Assembly (NCBI RefSeq): GCF_000374285.1
Contig: NZ_KB893930.1
Coordinates: 1 to 64,000, forward strand
Reading direction: 5' to 3'
DNA: 64,000 nucleotides
From: Actinobacillus capsulatus DSM 19761
Lineage (GTDB): Bacteria > Pseudomonadota > Gammaproteobacteria > Enterobacterales > Pasteurellaceae
Shown here: piece by piece, positions 38,328-46,008 of the stretch
Position numbering within the stretch: the stretch's first letter is position 1
How the letters are laid out: the number at the start of each line of letters is the position of its first letter
Made by a program: the position numbers and the translations under genes
Notes under the pieces: model-generated
The model's database searches: none
What the model saw: the letters and a program-made list of their open reading frames with translations, nothing else
What the model was told of the DNA's origin: nothing

Positions 38328-38549
38328 TTATTTCTCCTTAAGCGCACGACGAAAAATTCTTCCGATAGTTAAACAAGCGTAGGCGATAATACACAAGAAT
38401 AAAATGTTTAGGCTACGGAATTCAAATGATTCTTTGCTATATAAGATTACCGGCAACGCCAATAATGCGACTTTCGCAATATCATCACACATTTTACCCC
38501 AAGATTCAAACGACTCTTTTTCGACTGGTTGTTGAAATAGATTCCACAT
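38328..38549 (-). CDS. Small membrane protein under a CRP-S-like site
   Basis: A 73-aa protein of unknown function. Residues 1-20 are polar (MWNLFQQPVEKESFESWGKM). Two hydrophobic helices follow, about residues 24-37 (AKVALLALPVILY) and 45-62 (LNILFLCIIAYACLTIGR), and a basic tail ends RRALKEK. I chose the ATG at 38549 because GGAG lies five bases before it; an earlier start has no such site. A near-perfect CRP-S site lies 67-82 bases upstream, which predicts induction with competence genes. A second tiny membrane gene follows one base after its stop. I recall an uncharacterised small gene in the H. influenzae CRP-S regulon, but cannot test whether this is it. Confidence 0.75.
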   Translation of the reverse strand: MWNLFQQPVEKESFESWGKMCDDIAKVALLALPVILYSKESFEFRSLNILFLCIIAYACLTIGRIFRRALKEK

Positions 38550-38615
38550 ATTCGCTCCTTTTTGAAGCATAGCCTACAAAATCTCACGGTGGATTCAATT
38601 ACGATTTTGTGTATT

Positions 38616-38631
38616 TTCGATCAAGATCGCA
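38616..38631 (-). promoter_or_regulatory. CRP-S-like site before the small membrane gene
   Basis: TTCGATCAAGATCGCA has the same half-sites as the comN CRP-S site (TTCGATC...GATCGCA) and the TTTT flank on the left. On the minus strand it reads TGCGATCTTGATCGAA. Its centre lies about 74 bases before the start codon, and a TATGCT -10 candidate lies between. Confidence 0.75.
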
Positions 38632-38706
38632 GAATTGAGGTAACAAAAAAGTGGTTGAATTTCATTAAAAACTTGCAAAATTTCCATCAAATTCAACCGC
38701 TTGTCA

Positions 38707-39501
38707 TTATACTTTTTTACGAGAATATGCCCAAATCATAATCACTAATCCGCCGATAATCATTGGTAATGATAATAATTGGCCTCGCGTAATCAAATCA
38801 TCTACAGTGTTCACATTCGGGTCTATATCACGTACATATTCAACTAAGAAGCGGAACACGCCATAACCGATTAAGAAAAGTCCTGCTACTGAACCTGCCG
38901 GACGAGTTTTTTTGATAAACCCGTTGAGAATAAAGAACAACACTACACCTTCTAAGAAAAACTCATAGAGCTGCGAAGGATGACGAGGTAAATAACCGCC
39001 GCTTGGGAATAATACTGCCCACGGTACATCGGTGACGCGTCCCCAAAGTTCATCGTTAATAAAGTTGCCGATACGCCCCATACCAAGTCCGAACGGAATC
39101 AACGGTGCAATAAAATCCGATGTTTGCCAGAAACTGCGTTTTTGGCGAAACGAAACCCAAATCATTGCGACAATCACACCGATTAAACCACCGTGGAATG
39201 ACATTCCTCCTTCCCAAATGCGGAATAAGAACATCGGATCTTGTAACAAGCGGTCAAAATTATAGAAAAATACGTCACCGATACGTCCGCCTAATACAAC
39301 GCCCCAAAAGCAGGTATAAATAAGCTGATCTACTTGTTCGGTACTCCAAACACCGTTCGAGTTTTTTGCTCGGCGCATCCCTAGCCAGTAAGCGAAACCG
39401 AAGCCGATTAAATACATTAAACCGTACCAACGTAGGGAGATTGGGCCAAGGCTGAAAATAATCGGATCAATTTGTGGAAATTGGATAAATTGTTCGTTCA
39501 T
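38707..39501 (-). CDS. lgt: Prolipoprotein diacylglyceryl transferase
   Basis: Inner-membrane enzyme that attaches diacylglycerol to the lipobox cysteine of prolipoproteins, the first step of lipoprotein maturation. The sequence has about seven hydrophobic helices. It shows the Lgt signature [17 protein letters not shown] near residue 142, the [17 protein letters not shown]-terminal block, [11 protein letters not shown] (essential histidine) and [13 protein letters not shown]. 264 aa. It lies downstream of a TauE/SafE permease and rppH on the same strand, separated from the permease by a small G/C hairpin. The substrates in this window include PepO, the M48 protease and the 53-kb lipoprotein. 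Confidence 0.97.
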   Translation of the reverse strand: MNEQFIQFPQIDPIIFSLGPISLRWYGLMYLIGFGFAYWLGMRRAKNSNGVWSTEQVDQLIYTCFWGVVLGGRIGDVFFYNFDRLLQDPMFLFRIWEGGMSFHGGLIGVIVAMIWVSFRQKRSFWQTSDFIAPLIPFGLGMGRIGNFINDELWGRVTDVPWAVLFPSGGYLPRHPSQLYEFFLEGVVLFFILNGFIKKTRPAGSVAGLFLIGYGVFRFLVEYVRDIDPNVNTVDDLITRGQLLSLPMIIGGLVIMIWAYSRKKV

Positions 39502-39513
39502 ATTGTTCCTTTA

Positions 39514-39541
39514 AAAAAATTCCCCTCTGAGTGAGAGGGGA
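39514..39541 (-). terminator. G/C hairpin between the TauE-family gene and lgt
   Basis: TCCCCTCT (39521-39528) and AGAGGGGA (39534-39541) pair perfectly over a 5-nt loop. On the minus strand ATTTTTTT follows. Confidence 0.75.
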
Positions 39542-39559
39542 GTAAGAAATAAAAGCGAA

Positions 39560-40348
39560 TTATTTAAAAAACATATTAATCGCAATCGCAACTAACATCA
39601 CAGCAAAGGCTTTTTTCAAGGTTTCAACTGGTAGAACATTTGCTGCATTTGCCCCGAGTTTGGAAGTAAAATAAGAGGTTAATGTAATGCCGAATAATGC
39701 CGGTAGATAAACATACCCAAGCGAATAATCCGGCATTTCAACATTCCAACCGCTTGTAATAAAGCTAAATGTACCGGATAAGCCTAAAAATGCACCGCAA
39801 AATGATGAAGTACCGATTGCACGTTTCATCTCAAGCCCGCGACTATTTAGAAATGGTACGATAAAAGCACCGCCGCCGATGCCAGCAATACTGGATAGTG
39901 CGCCGATAATACCACCGGCAATAATAGTTGATTGCGTGGTAAGCGGTTTAATTTTCGGTTCTTTTTTCAACGAGAAAATCATACGACCGGCTAAATAGAT
40001 TACTATCACCGCAAACAGTTTCGACATCAGTGCCGCATTTAATCTGCTAATCATTAGACCAGAGAGGAATACCGAAATCATAATAGACGGAATAAAAATT
40101 TTACTAATATTCCAATCGACATTACCTAATTTGTGATGACGCTGAGCCGAAGAAAAGGCAGTAATTACAATGGTTGAAAATGAGGTGCCCAATGCGGCCG
40201 CCATCAGGTTTTCCTGTGTTATACCTGCCATCGGTAATAAATAAACTAAGCTTGGTACGATAATTAAACCGCCACCAATACCGAATAATCCGGCTAAAAA
40301 GCCAACAACTGTGCCTAATGCAAGACAACTCAAAAATACTTCGATCAT
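39560..40348 (-). CDS. TauE/SafE-family anion permease
   Basis: Probable exporter of sulfite, sulfonates or related anions in the inner membrane. The 262-aa protein has two repeats of four helices, each opened by a glycine-rich loop: [19 protein letters not shown] near residue 20 and [19 protein letters not shown] near 155. This duplicated GxxGxGGG pattern defines the family (YfcA is one E. coli member). I chose the ATG at 40348, which overlaps the rppH stop (ATGA); an earlier in-frame codon adds polar residues. Substrate is unknown; cysJI lies 35 kb away, so no link is claimed. Confidence 0.88.
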   Translation of the reverse strand: MIEVFLSCLALGTVVGFLAGLFGIGGGLIIVPSLVYLLPMAGITQENLMAAALGTSFSTIVITAFSSAQRHHKLGNVDWNISKIFIPSIMISVFLSGLMISRLNAALMSKLFAVIVIYLAGRMIFSLKKEPKIKPLTTQSTIIAGGIIGALSSIAGIGGGAFIVPFLNSRGLEMKRAIGTSSFCGAFLGLSGTFSFITSGWNVEMPDYSLGYVYLPALFGITLTSYFTSKLGANAANVLPVETLKKAFAVMLVAIAINMFFK

Positions 40349-40935
40349 TGCGGTTTTCCTTTCTGATGCTGATTGTTCCACGCACGGGTAGGTTTGCGAA
40401 ATTCTCGTTTTTCCGTACGTTCTATACGTGGTTTTTCAACCGTTTCCACTTTTTTCGATTTATTTAATAACACACCAGCAAATTCTTTCATCACTTTGCG
40501 ATACACATCGCGTTTAAATGAAACCACCTGACGTACCGGATACCAAAAGCTGACCCAGCGCCAACCGTCAAATTCAGGACTTTTAGTTGTTTTTAAATCA
40601 ATTGTATTTTCATCACTGAGAAGTTGGAGCAAAAACCAACGTTGTTTTTGCCCGATACACACCGGCTGAGAACCATCATTTCGTACTAAGCGTTTCGGTA
40701 GTTTATATTTCAGCCAATATTTAGACGCCCATAATAATCGCACATCTTTTTTGGTTAAGCCGACTTCTTCATAGAGCTCACGGTACATTGCTGTTTCAAT
40801 GTTTTCGCCCTCATTAATTCCGCCTTGCGGAAATTGCCAAGAGTTTTGTCCAAACCGTTTTGCCCAGAGAACTTGCCCTGCTTTATTACAAATGACGATA
40901 CCAACATTTGGGCGGTAGCCATTGAAATCAATCAC
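40345..40935 (-). CDS. rppH: RNA pyrophosphohydrolase
   Basis: Removes pyrophosphate from 5'-triphosphorylated mRNA and so starts RNase E decay. The Nudix box is [22 protein letters not shown] near residues 37-59. The N-terminus [17 protein letters not shown] and the [10 protein letters not shown] block are specific for RppH. 196 aa; the C-terminal 40 residues are basic and low-complexity ([19 protein letters not shown]), a little longer than E. coli (176 aa). First gene of a unit with the TauE-family permease. The DnaA-box region lies directly upstream. Confidence 0.95.
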   Translation of the reverse strand: MIDFNGYRPNVGIVICNKAGQVLWAKRFGQNSWQFPQGGINEGENIETAMYRELYEEVGLTKKDVRLLWASKYWLKYKLPKRLVRNDGSQPVCIGQKQRWFLLQLLSDENTIDLKTTKSPEFDGWRWVSFWYPVRQVVSFKRDVYRKVMKEFAGVLLNKSKKVETVEKPRIERTEKREFRKPTRAWNNQHQKGKPQ

Positions 40936-41471
40936 TGAACCACCTTATTTATTTTTAGGTAATAGAGAAAATAGATGAGATTGTTTCACACTTTACGCCT
41001 TAGAACAACCTCTAAAGCCAATTTTGTAGATAACTCTGTGGATAAGTTGTCAAATGAGTGCGTATTTTGCTGGAGTAACTTTATTAACCTCTTGTTTTTA
41101 TTTGTCGGAGTGTGGATGCTTATTTTAGATCAATATGCGATCTTTTTTTGTAAGCGGATCAGTGTTTTTAGAGAATAATTCAGCAAGCATATGGATAACT
41201 TTCCAGATTACGCGTGGTTGTTGGGTTTTATTCACATCGAAGATCTATTTATCCCCATTGTCTGTGGATAAAATTGTGATAGATCGGAATAATGATCGTG
41301 AATAACTTTTAGGATTAGCAAGAAAAATATAAATTTTTTAATAAAAACAATAGGTTATATGGTTATGCACATCTGTGAAAAAGAGGAGTAATTAAGGCGG
41401 TTGTTTTTTAATCAAAAATAAAAGCAGATCGTTTTTAATGATCTGCTTTTGGTGATAAGGAATATAATGAA
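40936..41471. other. Non-coding region with a DnaA-box cluster, oriC-like
   Basis: 536 bp with no believable gene. Exact TTATNCACA boxes are TGTGGATAA (41037-41045), TTATTCACA (41228-41236), TGTGGATAA (41263-41271) and TTATGCACA (41363-41371). One-mismatch boxes are at 41025-41033, 41190-41198, 41249-41257 and 41297-41305. GATC occurs at 41128, 41139, 41157, 41242, 41282, 41294, 41427 and 41440. GATCTTTTTTTGT at 41139 and GATCTATTTATCC at 41242 resemble the GATCT-rich 13-mers of the E. coli origin. An AT-rich run lies at about 41315-41350. This is an oriC-like layout, or else a DnaA-titrating locus. The rRNA and dnaK genes to the left run towards it, which is unexpected for an origin. Confidence 0.6.
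41421..41449 (-). terminator. Terminator of the M48 protease gene
   Basis: AAAGCAGATC (41421-41430) and GATCTGCTTT (41440-41449) form a perfect 10-bp stem. T-rich bases follow on the minus strand. Both stem arms contain GATC. Confidence 0.8.
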
Positions 41472-42224
41472 CTATTTTCTGCTGGTTTTATATACTTTCA
41501 TTGCTTCTGGAAGAAGACGCTCAAGGTTTGCTTGGCGTTCTTCATTAGATGGGTGAGTTGAGAAGATAGAAATGCCTGAATTACCAGCCGCTTTACTCAT
41601 TTTTACCCATACATTGGGTGCAGCGGAAGGGTTATAACCTGAACGAGCCATTAGCATTAAACCGATTTCATCCGCTTCAGTTTCTTGACTGCGAGAGAAC
41701 GGTTTATTTACGATTAAATCCGTGCCGGTACTGAGTAAGCCACCGGTATCCGCTCCAAGTGCAACAGACATTGCGGCATCGGCTACTGCACCTAAAATAC
41801 CAGTCGTCATTTCGACGTTATAAGCTGATTTACTATGTTCTTGCAATGCGTGTGCCATTTCATGTCCCATAACGGTTGCAATTTCATCATCCGTCATATT
41901 TAAGCGCTCAACAAGCCCGGTGTAAAAACCCATTTTTCCACCTGCCATTGCCCATGCATTTAATTCTTTTGAACGGAATACGGTAATTTCCCAATTGAAT
42001 GGTACACCCGTTGTATTGGCTTGCTCGGCATGAGGTTTCATGCGATTAAATATGGTTTGTACACGTTTTGCGGTCGTAGAAGTTCTATCGATTGCTTGCG
42101 CATTTTTTTGCTTCATTTGCATATAGCCTTGTTCTGCTTTGCTATTCATTTGGTGGGTGTTCACACAAGCGGCAATCGTTGCCAGTATAAATGCAGAACA
42201 ACCAAGCTGCTTCACTAATTTCAT
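41472..42224 (-). CDS. M48-family metalloprotease lipoprotein (LoiP/YggG-like)
   Basis: Zinc protease probably anchored in the outer membrane, where relatives such as E. coli LoiP take part in envelope quality control. A lipoprotein signal ends IAAC near residue 20. The zinc motif is HEMAH (VMGHEMAHALQEHSKS) near residue 120. The third ligand lies in SRQETEADEIGLMLMARSGY, and STHPSNEERQANL near the C-terminus is typical of the family. 250 aa. I chose the second of two nearby ATGs (42224) because AAGGA is correctly spaced there. Stands alone between the DnaA-box region and trmN. Confidence 0.9.
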   Translation of the reverse strand: MKLVKQLGCSAFILATIAACVNTHQMNSKAEQGYMQMKQKNAQAIDRTSTTAKRVQTIFNRMKPHAEQANTTGVPFNWEITVFRSKELNAWAMAGGKMGFYTGLVERLNMTDDEIATVMGHEMAHALQEHSKSAYNVEMTTGILGAVADAAMSVALGADTGGLLSTGTDLIVNKPFSRSQETEADEIGLMLMARSGYNPSAAPNVWVKMSKAAGNSGISIFSTHPSNEERQANLERLLPEAMKVYKTSRK

Positions 42225-42390
42225 CTTCATTCCTTACTGGTTTGTATTTTTATGATGCTTCAAGAAACCAAATATTTGGCATTGATAATGAATAAAAATT
42301 CAATACTTATTCTAGTTCTGATCAGTTGTAGAAGCAAACGAACAATGCGATTATAGTAGATATTTTATTTTTGGATGAAGACAGCACAAG

Positions 42391-43101
42391 ATGAACAAAT
42401 CGCAAGGTTTTCAATTTAAGCAATTTTTTATCGCACATGATAAATGTGCTATGAAAGTGAATACGGACGGGGTCTTATTGGGCGCAATTGCAGATGTTGC
42501 CGAGGCTGAACAGATCTTAGACCTCGGTACCGGCACCGGTTTAGTGGCGGTGATGTTAGCGCAACGAACGGCTGAAACAACGCAAATTACAGCGCTTGAA
42601 TTAGATCCGAACGCTTATCAACAAGCGGTCGAAAATTGCCAAAATTCTGCATTTTCTGACCGCTTACAAGTCTACCAAGGTGATGTATTGCAGCATCATT
42701 TTGCTAAGAAATTCGATTTGATTGTTTCTAATCCGCCTTATTTTACCGATAGTTTGGCTTCACGCTCGCATGCTCGAGATTTGGCACGGGCTGCGACACA
42801 AAGTCATTTGGCTTGGTTGTTACAAGCAAAACAATGGTTATCGGCACAGGGTGAAATTACTTTTATTTTACCCTGTGATGTGGCGGAAAAATTGCGAGAA
42901 CAAAGCCAAACAAGCGGGCTGTTTTGCACAAAAATTTGCAAAATTATTACTAAGCAAGGGCAACAACCTAAGCGTATGATTGTGAGTTTTTCGCTCCGAA
43001 ATCTCCCGCTTAAAGTACGAGAGTTGGTAATTTATAATTCGGATAATCAATATACCGAAGCGTTTAAACAGCTGACTAAGGCGTTTTATCTAAATATGTA
43101 A
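42391..43101 (+). CDS. trmN: tRNA1(Val) (adenine37-N6)-methyltransferase
   Basis: SAM-dependent methyltransferase modifying A37 of tRNA-Val (YfiC/TrmN6). The N-terminus GFQFKQFFIAHDKCAMKVNTDGVLLGA is characteristic. The SAM motif ILDLGTGTGLVAVMLAQR is at about residues 47-64, and the catalytic NPPYF near 113. 236 aa. The coding region holds an inverted pair of uptake signals (CAAGCGGTC near 42622, GACCGCTT near 42658) and a further partial copy near 42908, so these signals are tolerated within the protein as QAVENC and DRLQ. Confidence 0.92.
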   Translation: MNKSQGFQFKQFFIAHDKCAMKVNTDGVLLGAIADVAEAEQILDLGTGTGLVAVMLAQRTAETTQITALELDPNAYQQAVENCQNSAFSDRLQVYQGDVLQHHFAKKFDLIVSNPPYFTDSLASRSHARDLARAATQSHLAWLLQAKQWLSAQGEITFILPCDVAEKLREQSQTSGLFCTKICKIITKQGQQPKRMIVSFSLRNLPLKVRELVIYNSDNQYTEAFKQLTKAFYLNM

Positions 43102-43113
43102 TCGACAAAAAAG

Positions 43114-43134
43114 CCGACCAATTGGTCGGTTTTT
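43114..43134 (+). terminator. Terminator trmN / rraA
   Basis: CCGACCAATTGGTCGG (43114-43129) is a perfect palindrome preceded by AAAAAAG and followed by TTTTTAT. It serves the convergent genes on both strands. Confidence 0.85.
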
Positions 43135-43150
43135 ATGTATTTACGTTGTG

Positions 43151-43648
43151 TTATTCTACTAATTCAGTGAGATCTAAAAGTTCCGGCGAAAGGATAATAC
43201 CAGTGAGATCCGCATAAACATAATCTTCAGGGAAGAATGTTACGCCGCCGAAGTTAACCGGCGTATCGACTTCACCAATGTCCGCATCATCAGCACTAAC
43301 AGGAATTGGTGCTAACGCATGAATACCGATATCTAAAGTTTCTAATACATCAAGTTGGCGCACTGCACCGTACACAATAATACCTTCCCAGCCGTTATCA
43401 ACCGCTAATTGTGCTAGCTCAGCATCAATAAGCGCACGGCGGACTGCACCGCCGCCGTCTACGAGCAACACACGGCCGTTACCTTCCTCTTCCAGCACTT
43501 CTGCAATTAACCCATTGTTTTCAAAGCATTTTACTGTGGTGATCTTGCCATAAAAAGATGATGAGCCGCCAAAGCTTGAGAAAATGGGTTCTACGACATC
43601 AACTTGATCAGAATAAATATCACAAAGTGCTGAGGTATCAATACGCAT
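43151..43648 (-). CDS. rraA: Regulator of RNase E activity A
   Basis: Trimeric protein that binds the C-terminal part of RNase E and lowers mRNA decay. The family sequence is clear: [82 protein letters not shown]. 165 aa against 161 in E. coli. The menA gene that precedes rraA in E. coli is not here; a formate/nitrite channel remnant lies upstream in the opposite direction. Confidence 0.95.
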   Translation of the reverse strand: MRIDTSALCDIYSDQVDVVEPIFSSFGGSSSFYGKITTVKCFENNGLIAEVLEEEGNGRVLLVDGGGAVRRALIDAELAQLAVDNGWEGIIVYGAVRQLDVLETLDIGIHALAPIPVSADDADIGEVDTPVNFGGVTFFPEDYVYADLTGIILSPELLDLTELVE

Positions 43649-43855
43649 GAGGTGCTCCTGTTTCTAAAAGTATATATTGCTTTGGAGTATAACCCCAGAT
43701 AGCGAATTTACAAAATTTTTGGCGATTTCGACCGCTTATTTTGCGAGATAGCTCACATTTTTAAACATATAACTAAAATACGCGATATATAACCTCCGAT
43801 TCTTTCTCTAAAGCTGAGCGATCTGTTACATTTTGACTATTCTTTAATTTACATT

Positions 43856-44165
43856 ATGCACAACAGATCTTTACTCACACGAAATCCTACAAGATGTTAT
43901 CGACAAGTCACAAAGTAGCTTAAAAATGCTTGCTATTTTAAGCTTTCTTGGTAGCGGTTATGTCAGTTTAGGCTATATCACTTATTTAAAAGTTGTTAGC
44001 GGTATTCCGGCAGGTATTTGGGCAGGGGCTAACGTTACTTGGGGACAATTCTTCTTTAATATGATTCCAGTGTTCTTAGGTAATGTGACCGGTGAAGCGG
44101 CGTTCGTTGGTGCTTCTTATCTATTTGCCTATAAGCATTTATTGAAAGATGATTACTCAATCTAA
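43856..44165 (+). pseudogene. Remnant of a formate/nitrite channel (FocA/NirC family)
   Basis: What is left of an FNT-family anion channel. The N-terminal part reads TTDLYSHEILQDVIDKSQSS before MLAILSFLGSGYVSLGYITYLKVVSGIP, the family's first helix. It then jumps directly into the last helix region, GANVTWGQFFFNMIPVFLGN and VTGEAAFVGASYLFAYKHLL. About 180 internal residues are therefore missing compared with the usual ~270 aa. The likely original ATG at 43856 is also out of frame with the rest by one base. A 79-aa stretch from 43926 stays open, but a two-helix product could not form the channel. Confidence 0.75.
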
Positions 44166-44334
44166 GCTGATTTCAAGTGGTTATTTTTCTGCAAAATTTT
44201 GCCAAAAAATGACCGCTTGTTTCTTTTCTAAAAAGCCCTTCCGAATCATGCTAAATTTTGTACAAAACCGCTTGTGTTTCAGAAATAAAAAAGGCTACGA
44301 TCTTGTTTAAAAATCATTAAAGTTGGGATATCAA

Positions 44335-45159
44335 ATGAGCTTAGATAAATACTATCTGAAAATGGAAGAGCATTTTCTGTATGTGCCTTACTACAATCAT
44401 CACCGCCGTATTCGTGTGCTATTGCCGAAAGATTATCACAACGAGAATTGGCAAACCTATCCTGTACTTTATATGCACGACGGGCAAAATGTGTTTTATA
44501 GTAAAGAATCCTATTCGGGTTATTCGTGGAAAATCATCCCGACTATTAAAAATCACCAAGAATTTCCAAAACTGATTATTGTCGGGATCGATAATGCTAC
44601 AGTACACCGTTTAGACGAATATGCGCCGTGGCGTACCGATGTCGGACATACGCCCGAGGCACGCAATGCCGGCGGTATGGGCGTGGAATACGGGCAGTGG
44701 GTAGTGAATACGGTAAAGCCATTTATTGATTCACACTACCGAACCAAACCGCAACGTGAGCATACGCTATTAGCCGGTAGCTCGATGGGTGGCATTATTA
44801 CCGCTTATATGGGGGCGGCTTATCCGGATACTTTCGGTCATTTGGGCGTATTTTCTTCTGCGTCTTGGTTTAGCGAATCCGCTTTTTTAGATTTTGTACA
44901 TCGTCATCCGCTCAATAAAGCGAGTAAAGTGTTTATTCAGGTTGGCACGAATGAGGGCGATGAGATGGATGCGCAATATATTTCAAATATGAATCAGGCT
45001 TATATCAATAGTTCACTTTATTACTATCAAGCACTACTTCGCACTTTCCACCCAATTGATAATATTCGCTTAAAGATTATGGCGAATGAAACCCACCATG
45101 AAGTTCATTGGGCAAATCATTTTGTGGAATTTTTAAGTTTTGCGTTAATGGGAAAATAA
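44335..45159 (+). CDS. Alpha/beta-hydrolase esterase (esterase D / IroE-like)
   Basis: Serine esterase of the COG2819/esterase-family type. The nucleophile elbow is GSSMGG near residue 148 (LLAGSSMGGIITAYMG), the early strand VLYMHDGQNVFYS is near residue 46, and the C-terminal histidine is in ETHHEVHWANHF near 260. 274 aa, with no signal peptide, so cytoplasmic. I chose the ATG at 44335 over a TTG at 44323. It converges with a second, distantly related esterase that is paired with an ATP-grasp ligase. That makes three enzymes which may act on one unknown ester or amide. Substrate unknown. Confidence 0.82.
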   Translation: MSLDKYYLKMEEHFLYVPYYNHHRRIRVLLPKDYHNENWQTYPVLYMHDGQNVFYSKESYSGYSWKIIPTIKNHQEFPKLIIVGIDNATVHRLDEYAPWRTDVGHTPEARNAGGMGVEYGQWVVNTVKPFIDSHYRTKPQREHTLLAGSSMGGIITAYMGAAYPDTFGHLGVFSSASWFSESAFLDFVHRHPLNKASKVFIQVGTNEGDEMDAQYISNMNQAYINSSLYYYQALLRTFHPIDNIRLKIMANETHHEVHWANHFVEFLSFALMGK

Positions 45160-45177
45160 GCGAGATAAAGAAAGCAA

Positions 45178-45224
45178 ACAAGCGGTTAGATTCTGCAATT
45201 TTTTTGCAAAATCTAACCGCTTGT
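45178..45224. terminator. USS hairpin between the convergent esterase genes
   Basis: ACAAGCGGTTAGATT (45178-45192) and AATCTAACCGCTTGT (45210-45224) form a perfect 15-bp stem over a 17-nt loop. Confidence 0.85.
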
Positions 45225-45244
45225 ATTTTGGGACAGAGGAGCGT

Positions 45245-45997
45245 TTAGATAATATGTTGCTCCGCCAATTTACCTAAGAAATATGGCATCATTTTACGCC
45301 ATGACGGCCAATCGTGTTCGACATCGTATCCCCAATAATCAAACCATGCTGGAATCGCTTTCGCATTGAACGCTTCTTGTAAGTGGCGAGTGTCTTCTAC
45401 GTGCTGATCTTCCCACGCACCTTGTCCGACCGCAATAATAAAATGATTTTGGCGGTAACGATTTAAGAACCAATCGTCATTTTGTCCCCAAAGCGAATCG
45501 ATAGGTGAATTGAAATACACGGTCGGGTCGCCATAAAATTCACCAGTAAAGAAACGGGCATCATAAACGCCACTTAGCGCAATCGTGGTATCAAATAAAT
45601 CAGGGTGACGCAGTGCAAAATTGACCGAATGGAATGCTCCCATACTGCAGCCGGTGGCAATCATCGTGCCGTTCCAATTTGCTTCGTGACGAATTAACGG
45701 CACTAATTCATGGACGATATAACGGTCGTAAGCATTATGCGCTAATGCCATATCGTGTCCGGATTTGTGTAAGACCAACCACGATTCGCTATCGTAAGAA
45801 TCTGGTGTGTAGAACTTGACTAAACCGCGATCAATAAACGCACGGCAGGCTTCAATCATACCGAAATTACCGTATTCGTTTTGATTACCTCCTGAGGAAG
45901 GAAAGACGATAACAGGTTTACCGGCATGACCATACACATTAAAGTGCATTTCACGACCTAATTCACCGCTCCAATGACTTCTTCTTTCAAAATGCAT
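45245..45997 (-). CDS. Esterase of the COG4947 type
   Basis: A second alpha/beta hydrolase. The N-terminus MHFERRSHWSGELGREMHF and VIVFPSSGGNQNEYGNFG fit the COG4947 group. The nucleophile is in ATGCSMGAFHSVNFAL near residue 118, the acid probably lies in the PAWFDYWGYDVEHDWPSW stretch, whose VEHDW supplies the histidine near residue 227. 250 aa, cytoplasmic. It starts 11 bases after the stop of the ATP-grasp gene, so they form an operon. The biological substrate is unknown. Confidence 0.82.
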   Translation of the reverse strand: MHFERRSHWSGELGREMHFNVYGHAGKPVIVFPSSGGNQNEYGNFGMIEACRAFIDRGLVKFYTPDSYDSESWLVLHKSGHDMALAHNAYDRYIVHELVPLIRHEANWNGTMIATGCSMGAFHSVNFALRHPDLFDTTIALSGVYDARFFTGEFYGDPTVYFNSPIDSLWGQNDDWFLNRYRQNHFIIAVGQGAWEDQHVEDTRHLQEAFNAKAIPAWFDYWGYDVEHDWPSWRKMMPYFLGKLAEQHII

Positions 45998-46008
45998 TGC
46001 TAGCTCCT

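Noticed and set aside
40975-41178. 67-codon plus-strand frame inside the DnaA-box region
   Set aside because: No ribosome-binding site, no family match, and its codons are set by the DnaA boxes and GATC sites.
43926-44165. 79-aa protein taken as an intact small membrane gene
   Set aside because: It is the tail of a deleted formate/nitrite channel whose N-terminal part continues upstream in the same frame.
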